DNA from: an uncultured Agathobacter sp.
Lineage (GTDB): Bacteria > Bacillota > Clostridia > Lachnospirales > Lachnospiraceae
Assembly: GCA_934307695.1 (NCBI GenBank)
Contig: CAKRCS010000004.1
Span: 1 to 64,000 of the forward strand
DNA: 64,000 bases
Direction: 5' to 3'
Part shown: in pieces, positions 1 to 8,582 of the stretch
Layout: each line of letters opens with the position of its first letter
How positions within the stretch are numbered: position 1 is the first letter of the stretch
Program-made: the position numbers and the translations under genes
Notes under the pieces: model-generated
The model's database searches: none
Told to the model about the DNA's origin: nothing
Seen by the model: the letters and a program-made list of their open reading frames with translations, nothing else

Positions 1-67
1 ACCACAGCGGTTAATAATATTAGAAGTCAGCAGATAAACATAATTGTGGTTATGATATAACTCATGT

Positions 68-352
68 TTATTCATATCTGTTACCTCCATTATGCAGAAT
101 ACCAATTACATGCTTTCCTGCTCCACAACCTGTCCAAGACCAATTATCATTAAGAAAATTCTCATTTACTTTTATATCTTTATTGCTATAATAACCTATG
201 CAATCTGCCAAAACAATTAACAACTTACCTCCAATTTTATTATATGCAAAATCAATAATAGAAAGAATATCTTGAGGTTCTATAAGCCATTCTGGGCGTT
301 TTGCAAAATTCCCCATTGTTATTTCCCATACAGCTGTAGTTAATTTATTCAT
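68..352 (-). CDS. Hypothetical small protein downstream of the 35-aa peptide gene
   Basis: A 94-residue protein with no family I recognise. The start is supported by an AGGAGAG Shine-Dalgarno sequence about 6 bases upstream of the ATG. It has no signal peptide; a hydrophobic stretch (KLLIVLADCIGYY) lies mid-protein and looks like a buried strand rather than a membrane span. The C-terminal part carries WSWTGCGAG. The peptide gene at 434-541 lies just upstream in the same direction, with a terminator between them and too little room for a separate promoter, so expression probably depends on read-through. It could be an immunity or partner protein for the peptide, but that rests only on position. 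Confidence 0.55.
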   Translation of the reverse strand: MNKLTTAVWEITMGNFAKRPEWLIEPQDILSIIDFAYNKIGGKLLIVLADCIGYYSNKDIKVNENFLNDNWSWTGCGAGKHVIGILHNGGNRYE

Positions 353-383
353 ACATTCTCTCCTATAATCCTTTTTAAATAAA

Positions 384-425
384 AAAGACCTACTCTATAT
401 TTCTTTTTACATAGAGCAAGTCTTT
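384..425 (-). terminator. Rho-independent terminator after the 35-aa peptide gene
   Basis: A 15-bp stem (AAAGACCTACTCTAT against ATAGAGCAAGTCTTT on the plus strand) pairs fully only in the minus-strand transcript, where its two imperfect positions become G-U pairs. The hairpin is followed in that direction by a T-rich run. This sets its direction and separates the peptide gene from the gene at 68-352. Confidence 0.75.
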
Positions 426-433
426 TCTACAAA

Positions 434-541
434 CTACATTCTCACACCTGTTCCGTACATAACTGGTCCAAATAAGTTCTTAGAGGTTTTTAATTCAGAA
501 ATCTCTACAAACTCCAAGCTCAATTCTTCAAGATTAAACAT
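434..541 (-). CDS. 35-residue peptide, candidate secreted or modified (RiPP-like) precursor
   Basis: A longer reading frame runs to 640, but the start at 541 is preceded by a strong GGGAGGTGG ribosome binding site, giving 35 residues beginning MFNLEELSLEFVEISE. The N-terminal half is acidic and amphipathic, like many RiPP leaders. The C-terminal part (KTSKNLFGPVMYGTGVRM) is basic with Gly, Thr and Tyr and no Cys, so lanthionine or sactionine rings are unlikely. The gene has its own promoter (576-604) and terminator (384-425), so it forms a transcript under 200 nt. No modification enzyme or exporter is visible here; one could lie left of the window. That it is a real gene is well supported; its function is not. 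Confidence 0.6.
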   Translation of the reverse strand: MFNLEELSLEFVEISELKTSKNLFGPVMYGTGVRM

Positions 542-575
542 TTTTATCCACCTCCCGTTTATTGAATTTATCTTG

Positions 576-604
576 AGAATACATCTCTTATTTTCAAATG
601 TCAA
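576..604 (-). promoter_or_regulatory. Sigma-A promoter of the 35-aa peptide gene
   Basis: Read on the minus strand, TTGACA is followed by a 17-bp spacer and TATTCT. The -10 lies about 35 bp upstream of the peptide start codon. Confidence 0.65.
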
Positions 605-717
605 GTTATTTTCATTATTTTTTCCAAATTTCGAGTTCAAATTCTCGTTTTATTTGTAACATATTTTCCATTTTCTACGCATACATCAGATCTCTTAACC
701 ACCTATTTATGTTCTTC

Positions 718-1182
718 TTATCTTGCATCTCTGTCATATCTTTTTTTCTGTCCCTTTCTTATTTCATATTCTTCTATCTCCCGATTTCTCTCGGCTTGAA
801 CAAGCATATCCGCCTTATTCTCGCCAACTGCTCGTTTCAATCGGTAATAATCCTGATTTTCTTCTTTAAGACTGTCGATTACCTCTATCTGCTCCTGATT
901 CCGCATAGCTAACATTTTGTTTGAACTCTCTAATCTGTTATATTTATACTGAACTCTATCAACTTCTTCACGAATTTTGATATATGCCAGATATAAGCTA
1001 TATAGTAATTCCTTCAATTTTCCAATCACTGGCTTTGCCTTCTTCTCTCGATAGGTTTTAGCAGATTCCAGAAAATCTGCTTCTGGAAGCACTTCATCTA
1101 TGGGTTTAGAAAACTCCCCAGCATATCGCCTTATATTATTTATTTCTTCCATCACCACTTTGCGTTCTTCTAGTCTGGCATT
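718..1182 (-). pseudogene. C-terminal coiled-coil part of the split MobV relaxase
   Basis: This is the out-of-frame continuation of the relaxase at 1170-1904. It reads as a long Lys/Glu/Arg-rich coiled coil ending in EIRKGQKKRYDRDAR, typical of the C-terminal half of Pre/Mob proteins. It has no ribosome binding site of its own. Adding one A to the A6 tract at 1181-1186 joins the two frames as ...RLEEKNARLEERKVV..., giving a protein of about 395 residues, close to the usual MobV size. It is either dead or made by slippage on the A tract. Confidence 0.7.
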
Positions 1183-1904
1183 TTTTCCTCCAACCTAGCT
1201 TTTTGAACTTCTAACTCTGCAACTTCCTTTTTGCGTTCTTTTTTCTTGAAATTGTAAACATCCAAATGCTCTTCATGTGTGCCTTTCTGCTCCCATTCAA
1301 TTCCATATTGCTTTGCAATTTCTGCCAGCACTTCTTTTTCATGGTTTATCCACTGATTCAGTTCTGTATCATGCTTATTTCCACCTTGAAATCCAAGGCT
1401 TTTCAATGCCTGTTTCAGTGAAACTCTGGTATCCATTCCTTTTCCCTTCCAGTTAGTCACATAAGGCACAAAGTCAATATGTAAATGTGGTGTTGCTTCA
1501 TCCTGGTGCAGATAGCAGCTAAATACACAAAGTGTCGGATTCCGTTTTTGGAAGTCTTTCACATATTCATCCAGTACCTTTACAGCCATATCTCCTTCTG
1601 TCGTTCCCACTGCCATATCCTCACGATTTCCAATCTGGAATATCACTTCATGAAACAACTTTTCTTGTTTGCTCTGTCGTATTTTTTCATAATAATTTGC
1701 AATCTGCCTGTCCTTTCTTTTCCCAACATTATATCTCTCCACAGCATCATCAAATAGCTCTTTATAAACTTCTTTCAGATTCTCATTCTGGTAGCAAATA
1801 TTCAGTTGTACTCTGTCCGGATCTACATTTTCTGCTATAAAATCCCGTCTGTTATGAGCCAGTGAACCGGTTCCGATCATACCACTAATCGTTCGTTTCA
1901 TCAT
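1170..1904 (-). pseudogene. mob: MobV/Pre-family relaxase, N-terminal catalytic part, frameshifted
   Basis: Plasmid recombination/mobilisation relaxase of the MobV (Pre/Mob) family, which nicks oriT and pilots the strand during mobilisation. The diagnostic HxDE...PHxHxxxVP metal-binding motif is present as HQDEATPHLHIDFVP, and the N-terminus (MKRTISGMIGTGSLAHNRRDF) is typical. The frame reaches 1916, but the Met codons at 1904/1901 fit the family start and the GAGGAG site better. The frame breaks at an A6 tract (1181-1186), ending in ...EEKMPD, and the coiled-coil C-terminal half continues in another frame at 718-1182. The catalytic domain is intact. Confidence 0.8.
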
Positions 1905-1989
1905 AAGTTTTCTCATCTCCTCTCTGTTCGAGTGCCAGATATCGCACGTGATTTTTATTTACGCCAGTTATGGCGATATTTAAGAAACT

Positions 1990-2125
1990 GTCGCCGGATA
2001 CGGCGTTTTTGTTACTTTTGTCAAAAGTAACGCAAAAGCACTTTCGACAGCCGTACCGTCCATCAAAAGTACCCTTGCGCCCTGCCGGGGTGCAAGACGT
2101 CCGGAGGACGTCTGCCCTGCACCGA
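1990..2125. other. Probable oriT: cluster of hairpins upstream of the relaxase
   Basis: Three inverted repeats lie in the 260-bp gap upstream of mob. They are CGCCG-GATA-CGGCG (1992-2005), the perfect palindrome GTTACTTTTGTCAAAAGTAAC split here as two 10-base arms 2011-2020 and 2022-2031, and AGACGTCC-GGA-GGACGTCT (2095-2113) inside a longer GTGCA/TGCAC stem (2090-2122). Position next to a MobV relaxase and tandem hairpins are what an origin of transfer looks like. The nick site cannot be assigned from sequence alone. A short frame on the plus strand here looks accidental. Confidence 0.5.
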
Positions 2126-2177
2126 CCGAAGCGGAGCGGAGACCTATTTTATCTCCTTCGTTACTCTCTCAACTAAA

Positions 2178-2405
2178 TTATTCCGGTATTCTCGCCTGCA
2201 CATATTCCAGATTTCCACAGTACGGCGTTCCCACCAGATACCATTCTCTTGCCGTATTCATCTCCATTCTTGTCCTTACCCACTTATCGTCAATCAGCAC
2301 CTCAAGACCTTCTCCACAGTGAAATCCCGTATCGATCCATAAATCTGATGATAATAAGCCATATCTGTCATTGCTACTGTTATATCCTAATCTTCCTTGT
2401 TTCAT
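2178..2405 (-). CDS. DUF5348-like small protein of mobile elements
   Basis: A 75-residue protein with the pattern GRLGY...RYGLL.SDLW...GFHCGE.LEVLID..WV.TRMEM...WYLVGTPY.G.LEY..ARI, which I recognise as the DUF5348 family carried by conjugative and mobilisable elements of Clostridia. Its function is unknown. The start is supported by an AAAGGAG site 8 bases upstream. It lies between the presumed oriT and another element gene, in the same direction as the relaxase, consistent with a remnant of an integrative element. Confidence 0.65.
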   Translation of the reverse strand: MKQGRLGYNSSNDRYGLLSSDLWIDTGFHCGEGLEVLIDDKWVRTRMEMNTAREWYLVGTPYCGNLEYVQARIPE

Positions 2406-2552
2406 TGTACCATTCTCCTTTCACAGCGATAAAATTTCCGTTAAATTCACAGTTCAATCAGAACCTTTCGTTTGCACCTTACCGGCATTCTCCTTGTTTA
2501 TTTCTCACAGGTGCGTGACACGCTCCTATAATAAAGTAATCAGTAAGGACTG

Positions 2553-2791
2553 TTACCATCGAAAGCTCTCTTGCATTCCCTTTCTGTCCAGATATTCCTG
2601 CCGGAATCTTTCCCTTTCTTCTTCCGTTGGTGCCGTTTTGGATTTGCTGTACACTTCACGATTCATCATTGCATCCAGTTTTTCTCCAATCCCAGCCGGA
2701 TTATTTCTTCACCATCGTAGTTATCCATCAAAAAATATTGCAGGAGTTGAAAAAATAACTCATATGGAATCTGTACACTTTTATTTTGCAT
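2553..2791 (-). pseudogene. Frameshifted small accessory gene of an integrative element
   Basis: From the ATG at 2791 (AAAGGAG site 5 bases upstream) the frame reads MQNKSVQIPYELFFQLLQYF and stops after about 41 codons. Another frame then continues GEKLDAMMNREVYSKSKTAP...EYLDRKGMQESFRW to a TAA at 2553. Together they match a small protein I recall next to DUF5348 genes in Lachnospiraceae conjugative elements, with one base (probably a G) lost near 2697-2701. Both halves look like real coding sequence, so this is a recently broken gene. Confidence 0.6.
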
Positions 2792-2804
2792 CTGTTCTCC
2801 TTTC

Positions 2805-2862
2805 AAGGTGGTAAGATTCCCCCTTCTTAAGAAATGGTAATCTTGCCACCTTCCTTTTTTAT
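2805..2862 (+). terminator. Hairpin followed by a T run upstream of the XRE gene
   Basis: AAGGTGGTAAGATT pairs with AATCTTGCCACCTT (one G-U) around a 20-base loop, followed on the plus strand by CCTTTTTTATT. It has terminator form in the plus direction, yet no plus-strand gene precedes it. It may guard the element from antisense transcription, or be an operator-like repeat. Confidence 0.35.
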
Positions 2863-3028
2863 TCTGGCAACATCCAATACCATTGTTTTCCTCGTTTTAC
2901 GGAATCAATTTCAAGTTCCCGTTTGGCATTCCACAACGTTTTTCTTTATTTTATTCCAAATCTGTGATATGATATTTAATAGATTTATGTTTTTCGTATT
3001 TTTTTAATATATGAAAAAGGAGGATTCT

Positions 3029-3511
3029 ATGGGTGACGGTAAAAATTTAAAGAAATATCTTGATGAAAAAGGCACAAATGTCCGTAAAATTGCAAAAGCA
3101 ACTGGAATCAGTGCTACAACCTTATATTCAATCATTCAAAAAGATTCCAATATTCGATTTGATTTTGCTTTAAGACTTGCAAACGAATTGCAAATTGATG
3201 TGAATGAGATATGTTCTGCCAGTCCATTTTCTGACACAATTAAGGAAGAAGAGATTTATCCTACACTTCCAGACGGTTTGAACGGAGCCTTAGACGCAAG
3301 TCGTGTAAAGACTTACTTAAAAAATTCTATGTATCCGTTGATGTATCTTTTTGGCAAAAATAGTATGCCTGATGTAGATAATCTACTTACATCATTCTAT
3401 CAGCTTGATGATGAAGCCAGACAGGAAGTTGTAGAAACAATCCGTCTGAAACTGCAATATCATCGAGATCCGAAACGTGCTGAACAGATCAAGCAGATTA
3501 AAGGTTGGTAA
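3029..3511 (+). CDS. XRE-family transcriptional regulator (HTH)
   Basis: Cytoplasmic DNA-binding protein of about 160 residues. The N-terminal Cro/CI-type helix-turn-helix covers roughly residues 5-62 (KNLKKYLDEKG, VRKIAKATGISATTLYSII, FALRLANELQIDVNEIC). The C-terminal half is acidic with no recognised domain. The frame begins at 3011, but GGAGG ahead of the ATG at 3029 and the family N-terminus favour MGDGKNLKKYL as the start. It is transcribed away from the mobilisation genes and ends at a strong terminator, so it is probably the regulator of the integrated element. Its operator was not identified. Confidence 0.75.
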   Translation: MGDGKNLKKYLDEKGTNVRKIAKATGISATTLYSIIQKDSNIRFDFALRLANELQIDVNEICSASPFSDTIKEEEIYPTLPDGLNGALDASRVKTYLKNSMYPLMYLFGKNSMPDVDNLLTSFYQLDDEARQEVVETIRLKLQYHRDPKRAEQIKQIKGW

Positions 3512-3517
3512 AAAATC

Positions 3518-3556
3518 ACTCCTGTGAATGGCAAACATTCGCAGGAGTTTCTTTTT
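3518..3556 (+). terminator. Terminator of the XRE gene
   Basis: A 13-bp stem (ACTCCTGTGAATG / CATTCGCAGGAGT, one G-U pair) with a 5-base loop is followed by TTCTTTTT. Confidence 0.8.
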
Positions 3557-3682
3557 GGGCACCGTTTTGGCACCACTGGTTTTATTTTTCAATTTTAAAT
3601 TTATCTGTATTTTATCTTGCTGATAAATATTTCGCTATTTCTCTACTTATAATTTTTCAAATCATTCTCTCTTTAAGATACA

Positions 3683-3713
3683 GAAAAACCCCAGAAACAC
3701 AAGGTTTCCGGGG
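3683..3713 (-). terminator. Terminator of tuf
   Basis: In the minus-strand transcript CCCCGGAAAC and GTTTCTGGGG form a stem with a short loop, followed by TTTTTCTG. It lies about 70 bases beyond the tuf stop codon. Confidence 0.8.
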
Positions 3714-3780
3714 CATCTTACGCTTGGACACAAAGTTATCTTACGATAACACTATATATAATTTATCTGATAATCAGTGA

Positions 3781-4968
3781 TTACTCGATAACGGTAGCAA
3801 CACGGCCTGAACCTACAGTACGTCCACCCTCACGGATAGCGAATGTAAGACCCTGCTCCATAGCTACTGGATGAATCAAGGTAATGGTCATCTCTACGTT
3901 ATCACCAGGCATACACATCTCTGTGCCAGCTGGTAACTCGCAAACACCAGTAACGTCAGTTGTTCTGAAGTAGAACTGTGGACGATAGTTGTTGAAGAAT
4001 GGAGTATGACGACCACCTTCATCCTTTGTCAAAACGTAAACCTGAGCGGTGAACTTGTGGTGGCAGGTAACTGTTCCTGGCTTAGCAAGAACCTGTCCAC
4101 GAACGATCTGGTCACGGTTGATACCACGAAGAAGAGCTCCGATGTTATCACCAGCCATAGCCTCATCCAACTGCTTACGGAACATCTCGATACCGGTAAC
4201 AACAGTCTTCTGAACATCTTCCTTAACACCAAGGATCTCAAGTTCCTCGTTGAGGTGAAGAGTACCACGCTCTACTCTACCAGTTGCAACAGTACCACGT
4301 CCGGTAATAGTAAATACGTCCTCTACAGGCATAAGGAATGGCTTATCTGTATCACGCTCTGGATCTGGGATATAGCTATCAACAGTATCCATAAGCTCCA
4401 TAATCTTGTCTCCCCAAGGTCCCATTGGATCCTCAAGAGCCTTAAGAGCAGATCCCTTAACGATTGGGCAATCATTGAATCCGTACTCTTCAAGCTGCTC
4501 GGTAACTTCCATCTCTACTAACTCGATAAGTTCCTCATCATCAACCATATCACACTTGTTAAGGAATACAACGATGTAAGGTACACCTACCTGACGAGAA
4601 AGAAGGATGTGCTCCTTTGTCTGAGCCATAACACCATCTGTAGCAGCAACTACGAGGATAGCGCCATCCATCTGAGCTGCACCAGTGATCATGTTCTTAA
4701 CGTAGTCAGCATGTCCCGGGCAGTCAACGTGTGCGTAATGTCTCTTTGCAGTCTGGTACTCAACGTGTGCGGTAGAAATGGTAATACCACGCTCTCTCTC
4801 TTCTGGAGCCTTATCGATGTTCTCGAAGTCTACCTTCTCGTTTCCAGGTACTCTCTCAGCTAATACTCTGGTAATAGCTGCAGTTAAAGTTGTTTTACCA
4901 TGATCTACGTGACCGATGGTACCGATATTAGCATGTGCTTTGGTTCTCTCAAATTTAGCCTTTGCCAT
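3781..4968 (-). CDS. tuf: Elongation factor Tu
   Basis: Cytoplasmic translation GTPase that delivers aminoacyl-tRNA to the ribosome. The 395-residue length is normal. The P-loop [10 protein letters not shown] (about residue 19), the switch-[14 protein letters not shown] and the NKCD guanine-specificity motif are all present, followed by the two beta-barrel domains ending in [10 protein letters not shown]. It is the last gene of the rpsL-rpsG-fusA-tuf cluster but also has its own strong promoter at 5037-5065 and a terminator at 3683-3713, so it can be made independently. Nothing is unusual in the sequence. Confidence 0.98.
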   Translation of the reverse strand: MAKAKFERTKAHANIGTIGHVDHGKTTLTAAITRVLAERVPGNEKVDFENIDKAPEERERGITISTAHVEYQTAKRHYAHVDCPGHADYVKNMITGAAQMDGAILVVAATDGVMAQTKEHILLSRQVGVPYIVVFLNKCDMVDDEELIELVEMEVTEQLEEYGFNDCPIVKGSALKALEDPMGPWGDKIMELMDTVDSYIPDPERDTDKPFLMPVEDVFTITGRGTVATGRVERGTLHLNEELEILGVKEDVQKTVVTGIEMFRKQLDEAMAGDNIGALLRGINRDQIVRGQVLAKPGTVTCHHKFTAQVYVLTKDEGGRHTPFFNNYRPQFYFRTTDVTGVCELPAGTEMCMPGDNVEMTITLIHPVAMEQGLTFAIREGGRTVGSGRVATVIE

Positions 4969-5036
4969 TTTGAAACGTCCTCCTTAAATTTGCCCTATGG
5001 GCGGATTTGATTTAGTTAATAAACCTGACTGCTTAG

Positions 5037-5065
5037 ATTATATAAAATAATCCACACATTTTCAA
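5037..5065 (-). promoter_or_regulatory. Sigma-A promoter of tuf
   Basis: On the minus strand TTGAAA, a 17-bp spacer and a consensus TATAAT lie about 70 bp upstream of the tuf start. Confidence 0.75.
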
Positions 5066-5077
5066 GTTCTTTTTACA

Positions 5078-5105
5078 CGCAATCCCTTGAAATTAAGGGA
5101 TTGCG
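5078..5105 (-). terminator. Perfect hairpin between fusA and tuf
   Basis: An 11-bp perfect stem (CGCAATCCCTT / AAGGGATTGCG) with a 6-base loop sits just after the fusA stop. It lacks an immediate T run, so it may be a weak terminator or an RNA 3'-end stabiliser rather than a full stop. Confidence 0.45.
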
Positions 5106-5119
5106 CATGGATTCATATC

Positions 5120-7237
5120 TTATTTGTCCTTGCTGGACAGAACCTTGTCCTGAACATTCTTCGGAACCGGCTCATACTTCTCAAAGAACATTGAGTAGTT
5201 ACCACGTCCCTGTGTCTTAGAACGAAGGTCGGTAGAGTATCCGAACATCTCTGCAAGCGGAACATATGCGCGAACCATTTTTCCACCGCCGATATCATCC
5301 ATACCCTCGATACGTCCACGGCGTGAGTTGATATCACCGATAACATCACCCATGTACTCTTCCGGCATGGTTACTTCTACCTTCATGATCGGCTCAAGTA
5401 ATACCGGAGCAGCCTTCTGCATAGCCTCTTTGAAACACATAGATCCAGCAATGTGGAATGCCATTTCAGAAGAGTCGACTTCATGGTAAGATCCGTCGTA
5501 TACAGTAGCATGAACACCTACAACCGGGAATCCGCCAAGGGAACCAGCCTTTGTAGCTTCCTCGATACCTTCGCCAACAGCCGGAATGTATTCCTTCGGG
5601 ATTGCACCACCGACAACCTCGGAATCGAACTTGAAGAGTTCGTCTCCGTTGGCATCCATAGGCTCGAAGCGAACCTTACAATGTCCGTACTGTCCACGTC
5701 CACCGGACTGCTTTGCATACTTGTATTCCTGATCAACAGGCTTTGTAAAGGTTTCCTTGTATGCTACCTGAGGAGCACCAACGTTTGCCTCTACCTTAAA
5801 TTCTCTCAAAAGACGATCAACGATGATCTCCAGATGGAGCTCACCCATACCAGCGATAATGGTCTGGCCTGTTTCCTGATCGGTATGAGCACGGAAAGTA
5901 GGATCTTCTTCTGCAAGCTTTGCAAGAGCTTCACCCATCTTACCCTGTCCAGCCTTGGTCTTTGGCTCGATCGCAAGCTCGATAACCGGCTCCGGGAACT
6001 CCATGGACTCAAGGATTACAGGATGCTGCTCGTCACAGATGGTATCACCGGTAGTAGTAAACTTAAAGCCTACTGCTGCTGCGATATCACCGGAGTAAAC
6101 GATGTCAAGCTCTGCTCTCTTGTTTGCATGCATCTGAAGAATACGTCCAACACGTTCCTTCTTATCCTTTGTTGCGTTTAAAACGTAAGATCCTGACTTA
6201 CAGGTTCCGGAATATACACGGAAGTAAGCAAGCTTTCCTACGAATGGATCAGTCATGATCTTGAATGCCAATGCTGCAAAAGGAGCATCATCGGATGAAG
6301 GTCTGGTTACTTCATTACCCTCTAAGTCTACACCCTTGATATCCGGGATATCGGTTGGTGCAGGCATGAACTCAAGGATAGCATCCAAAAGCTTCTGAAC
6401 ACCCTTGTTACGGTATGCAGAACCACAGCATACAGGTACTGCTCTACACTCACATGTAGCAAGACGAAGAGCTGCCTTCATCTGTTCAACAGTCGGTTCC
6501 TCTCCATCGAGGTACATCATCATAAGGTCATCATCAAGCTCGCAGCACTTCTCAACGAGTTCTTCGTGATACTTTGCTGCCTGATCTGTCATATCACCGA
6601 GATCATCTGTTACGGTGATATCATCACCCTTCTCATCATTGTAGATGTAAGCCTTCATCTCGAACAGGTCAATGATTCCCTTGAAATCATCTTCCTTTCC
6701 GATCGGAAGCTGAAGGACGATGGCGTTCTTTCCAAGTCTTGTACGGATCTGGTCAACAGCTCCGTAGAAGTTTGCACCAAGGATGTCCATCTTGTTGATG
6801 AAAGCCATTCTCGGTACATTGTAGGTATCAGCCTGACGCCATACGTTCTCAGACTGAGGCTCTACACCACCCTTTGCACAGAAGACACCAACGGCGCCGT
6901 CAAGTACACGAAGGGAACGTTCAACCTCTACTGTAAAGTCAACGTGTCCCGGGGTATCGATGATGTTGATACGATGCTCCAGAGCACCCGGCATTGGCTT
7001 TGTTTCCTTTTCCAATGTCCAGTGACAAGTCGTAGCGGCTGAAGTAATGGTAATACCTCTTTCCTGCTCCTGCTCCATCCAGTCCATGGTAGCAGTACCT
7101 TCATGAGTATCACCGATCTTGTAATTAACACCGGTATAGTAAAGAATACGCTCTGTCAATGTTGTCTTACCAGCATCGATATGGGCCATAATACCAATGT
7201 TTCTTGTTCTATCAAGTGGATATTCTCTTCCAGCCAA
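5120..7237 (-). CDS. fusA: Elongation factor G
   Basis: Translocation GTPase of the ribosome, 705 residues, normal length. It shows the P-loop [15 protein letters not shown] near residue 18, the switch-[17 protein letters not shown], the NKMD motif, and the domain IV-V region with GGRGQYGH (about residue 510) and the C-terminal [10 protein letters not shown]. The start follows TAGGAGG. It lies between rpsG and tuf in the standard streptomycin-operon order. The 94-bp gap to rpsG contains short inverted repeats but no clear terminator. Confidence 0.98.
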   Translation of the reverse strand: MAGREYPLDRTRNIGIMAHIDAGKTTLTERILYYTGVNYKIGDTHEGTATMDWMEQEQERGITITSAATTCHWTLEKETKPMPGALEHRINIIDTPGHVDFTVEVERSLRVLDGAVGVFCAKGGVEPQSENVWRQADTYNVPRMAFINKMDILGANFYGAVDQIRTRLGKNAIVLQLPIGKEDDFKGIIDLFEMKAYIYNDEKGDDITVTDDLGDMTDQAAKYHEELVEKCCELDDDLMMMYLDGEEPTVEQMKAALRLATCECRAVPVCCGSAYRNKGVQKLLDAILEFMPAPTDIPDIKGVDLEGNEVTRPSSDDAPFAALAFKIMTDPFVGKLAYFRVYSGTCKSGSYVLNATKDKKERVGRILQMHANKRAELDIVYSGDIAAAVGFKFTTTGDTICDEQHPVILESMEFPEPVIELAIEPKTKAGQGKMGEALAKLAEEDPTFRAHTDQETGQTIIAGMGELHLEIIVDRLLREFKVEANVGAPQVAYKETFTKPVDQEYKYAKQSGGRGQYGHCKVRFEPMDANGDELFKFDSEVVGGAIPKEYIPAVGEGIEEATKAGSLGGFPVVGVHATVYDGSYHEVDSSEMAFHIAGSMCFKEAMQKAAPVLLEPIMKVEVTMPEEYMGDVIGDINSRRGRIEGMDDIGGGKMVRAYVPLAEMFGYSTDLRSKTQGRGNYSMFFEKYEPVPKNVQDKVLSSKDK

Positions 7238-7331
7238 GGTTTTTTCCTCCTATATTTGTTAGCTTATGCATATCCGCAGCCGACGGAGATCTTCCGGCGT
7301 CCTGCGGTGCATTCCAATCTGTAAAAACAGA

Positions 7332-7802
7332 TTAGAAACGGTAATGAGCAAATGCCTTGTTTGCCTCTGCCATTTTGTGCATGTCTTCTTTTCTCTTAAC
7401 TGCTGCACCAGTATTGTTTGCAGCATCCATGATTTCGTTTGCCAGTCTCTCTGCCTGTGTCTTCTCTCCTCTTGCACGAGAAAAAGTTGTCAGCCAACGA
7501 AGAGCTAATGCCTGGCGACGATCAGGACGAACCTCGATCGGTACCTGATAGGTAGCACCACCGATACGTCTTGCTTTTACTTCAAGAGATGGCATGATAT
7601 TGCCCATAGCCTCTTCAAATACTTCAAGAGCTGGTCTTCCTGTCTTTTCTTCTACGTTAGCAAATGCGCCGTATACGATCTTCTGAGCTACGCCCTTCTT
7701 GCCATCGAGCATGATGCTGTTGACAAGCTTGGTAACTACCTTGCTGTTGTACATAGGATCTGCTAATACGTCTCTTTTCTGAGTATGTCCTTTACGTGGC
7801 AC
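7332..7802 (-). CDS. rpsG: 30S ribosomal protein S7
   Basis: Primary assembly protein of the 30S head domain, 156 residues, standard length. The N-terminus [20 protein letters not shown] and the C-terminal [21 protein letters not shown] are typical. In other bacteria S7 represses its own operon by binding the rpsL-rpsG spacer; here that spacer is 143 bp (7803-7945), but a binding structure was not resolved. Confidence 0.98.
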   Translation of the reverse strand: MPRKGHTQKRDVLADPMYNSKVVTKLVNSIMLDGKKGVAQKIVYGAFANVEEKTGRPALEVFEEAMGNIMPSLEVKARRIGGATYQVPIEVRPDRRQALALRWLTTFSRARGEKTQAERLANEIMDAANNTGAAVKRKEDMHKMAEANKAFAHYRF

Positions 7803-7945
7803 GTTACTTCCCTCCTTAACTATTATTTGTTGTTAAATCATCGGTACTCACATGTGTCTCTCTAATGTGTTCGTGCAGGCTTTATCCTAAAATAATCCCA
7901 ACACTAACCATAAGCTTCTGTTTGTGAAATACATTACTTCGGTAA

Positions 7946-8365
7946 TTACTTACCTGCCTTTGGTCTCTTTGCGCCGTACTTAGAACGAGCCTGCTTTCTG
8001 TTTGCAACACCAGCGGTATCTAAAGTACCACGGATGATGTGGTAACGTGTACCTGGTAAATCCTTAACACGACCACCACGGATCAGAACAACGCTATGCT
8101 CCTGCAGGTTGTGTCCCTCACCCGGAATGTAAGATGTTACTTCGATTCCGTTGGAAAGACGTACTCTGGCGATCTTTCTAAGAGCTGAGTTAGGCTTCTT
8201 AGGGGTTGCAGTCTTAACAGCTGTACATACTCCTCTCTTCTGTGGAGAAGAAGCATCGATCGGGCGCTTCTGAAGAGAGTTGTAGCTTCTCTGAAGAGCC
8301 GGTGCGGTAGACTTCTTAACAGCAGTCTGACGTCCCTTTCTTACTAACTGGTTGAATGTTGGCAT
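7946..8365 (-). CDS. rpsL: 30S ribosomal protein S12
   Basis: Decoding-centre protein of the 30S subunit. The open frame begins at a GTG at 8374, but that GTG is part of the GGAGGTG ribosome binding site, and the family start [12 protein letters not shown] is the ATG at 8365, giving 139 residues. The streptomycin-region loops [11 protein letters not shown] and [10 protein letters not shown] are wild type in form, with Lys at the classical resistance positions. It is the first gene of the rpsL-rpsG-fusA-tuf cluster, driven by the promoter at 8422-8450. Confidence 0.97.
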   Translation of the reverse strand: MPTFNQLVRKGRQTAVKKSTAPALQRSYNSLQKRPIDASSPQKRGVCTAVKTATPKKPNSALRKIARVRLSNGIEVTSYIPGEGHNLQEHSVVLIRGGRVKDLPGTRYHIIRGTLDTAGVANRKQARSKYGAKRPKAGK

Positions 8366-8421
8366 TATTTTCACCTCCTATAATGTTAGATAAATTTGCG
8401 CAACTGTATGCACGCTAAAGT

Positions 8422-8450
8422 ATTATATAAATTTCCCCGTCCTTTGTCAA
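8422..8450 (-). promoter_or_regulatory. Sigma-A promoter of the rpsL-rpsG-fusA cluster
   Basis: TTGACA, a 17-bp spacer and TATAAT on the minus strand, a full consensus match. It lies between the terminator of the upstream Ig-domain gene and rpsL, so this cluster is separated from rpoBC. Confidence 0.85.
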
Positions 8451-8511
8451 GAAGAAACTTCCCGAAAGCCTTATATTTCCCGCACTTTTTTGAAATTGTG
8501 GAAAAAAGCGC

Positions 8512-8557
8512 AAAAAATCTCCCCACAGCACACACTTGCACGCCGCAGGGAGATTTT
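8512..8557 (-). terminator. Terminator of the Ig-like domain gene
   Basis: AAAATCTCCC pairs with GGGAGATTTT around a GC-rich inner stem, with a T run on the minus strand, 25 bases past the stop codon. Confidence 0.75.
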
Positions 8558-8582
8558 CATTTCTTATTTATCTGTTTATCCG

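Noticed and set aside
598..912. 104-codon plus-strand hydrophobic frame
   Set aside because: Antisense to the relaxase C-terminal coiled coil and AT-rich; hydrophobicity reflects the complement of Lys/Glu codons.
1970..2176. 68-codon plus-strand frame in the oriT region
   Set aside because: Runs through three inverted repeats, has no RBS and no protein-like composition.
1..3560. Intact integrative and conjugative element
   Set aside because: No integrase, T4SS or replication gene is visible, two genes are frameshifted and no attachment repeats could be identified, so only a mobilisation remnant is claimed.
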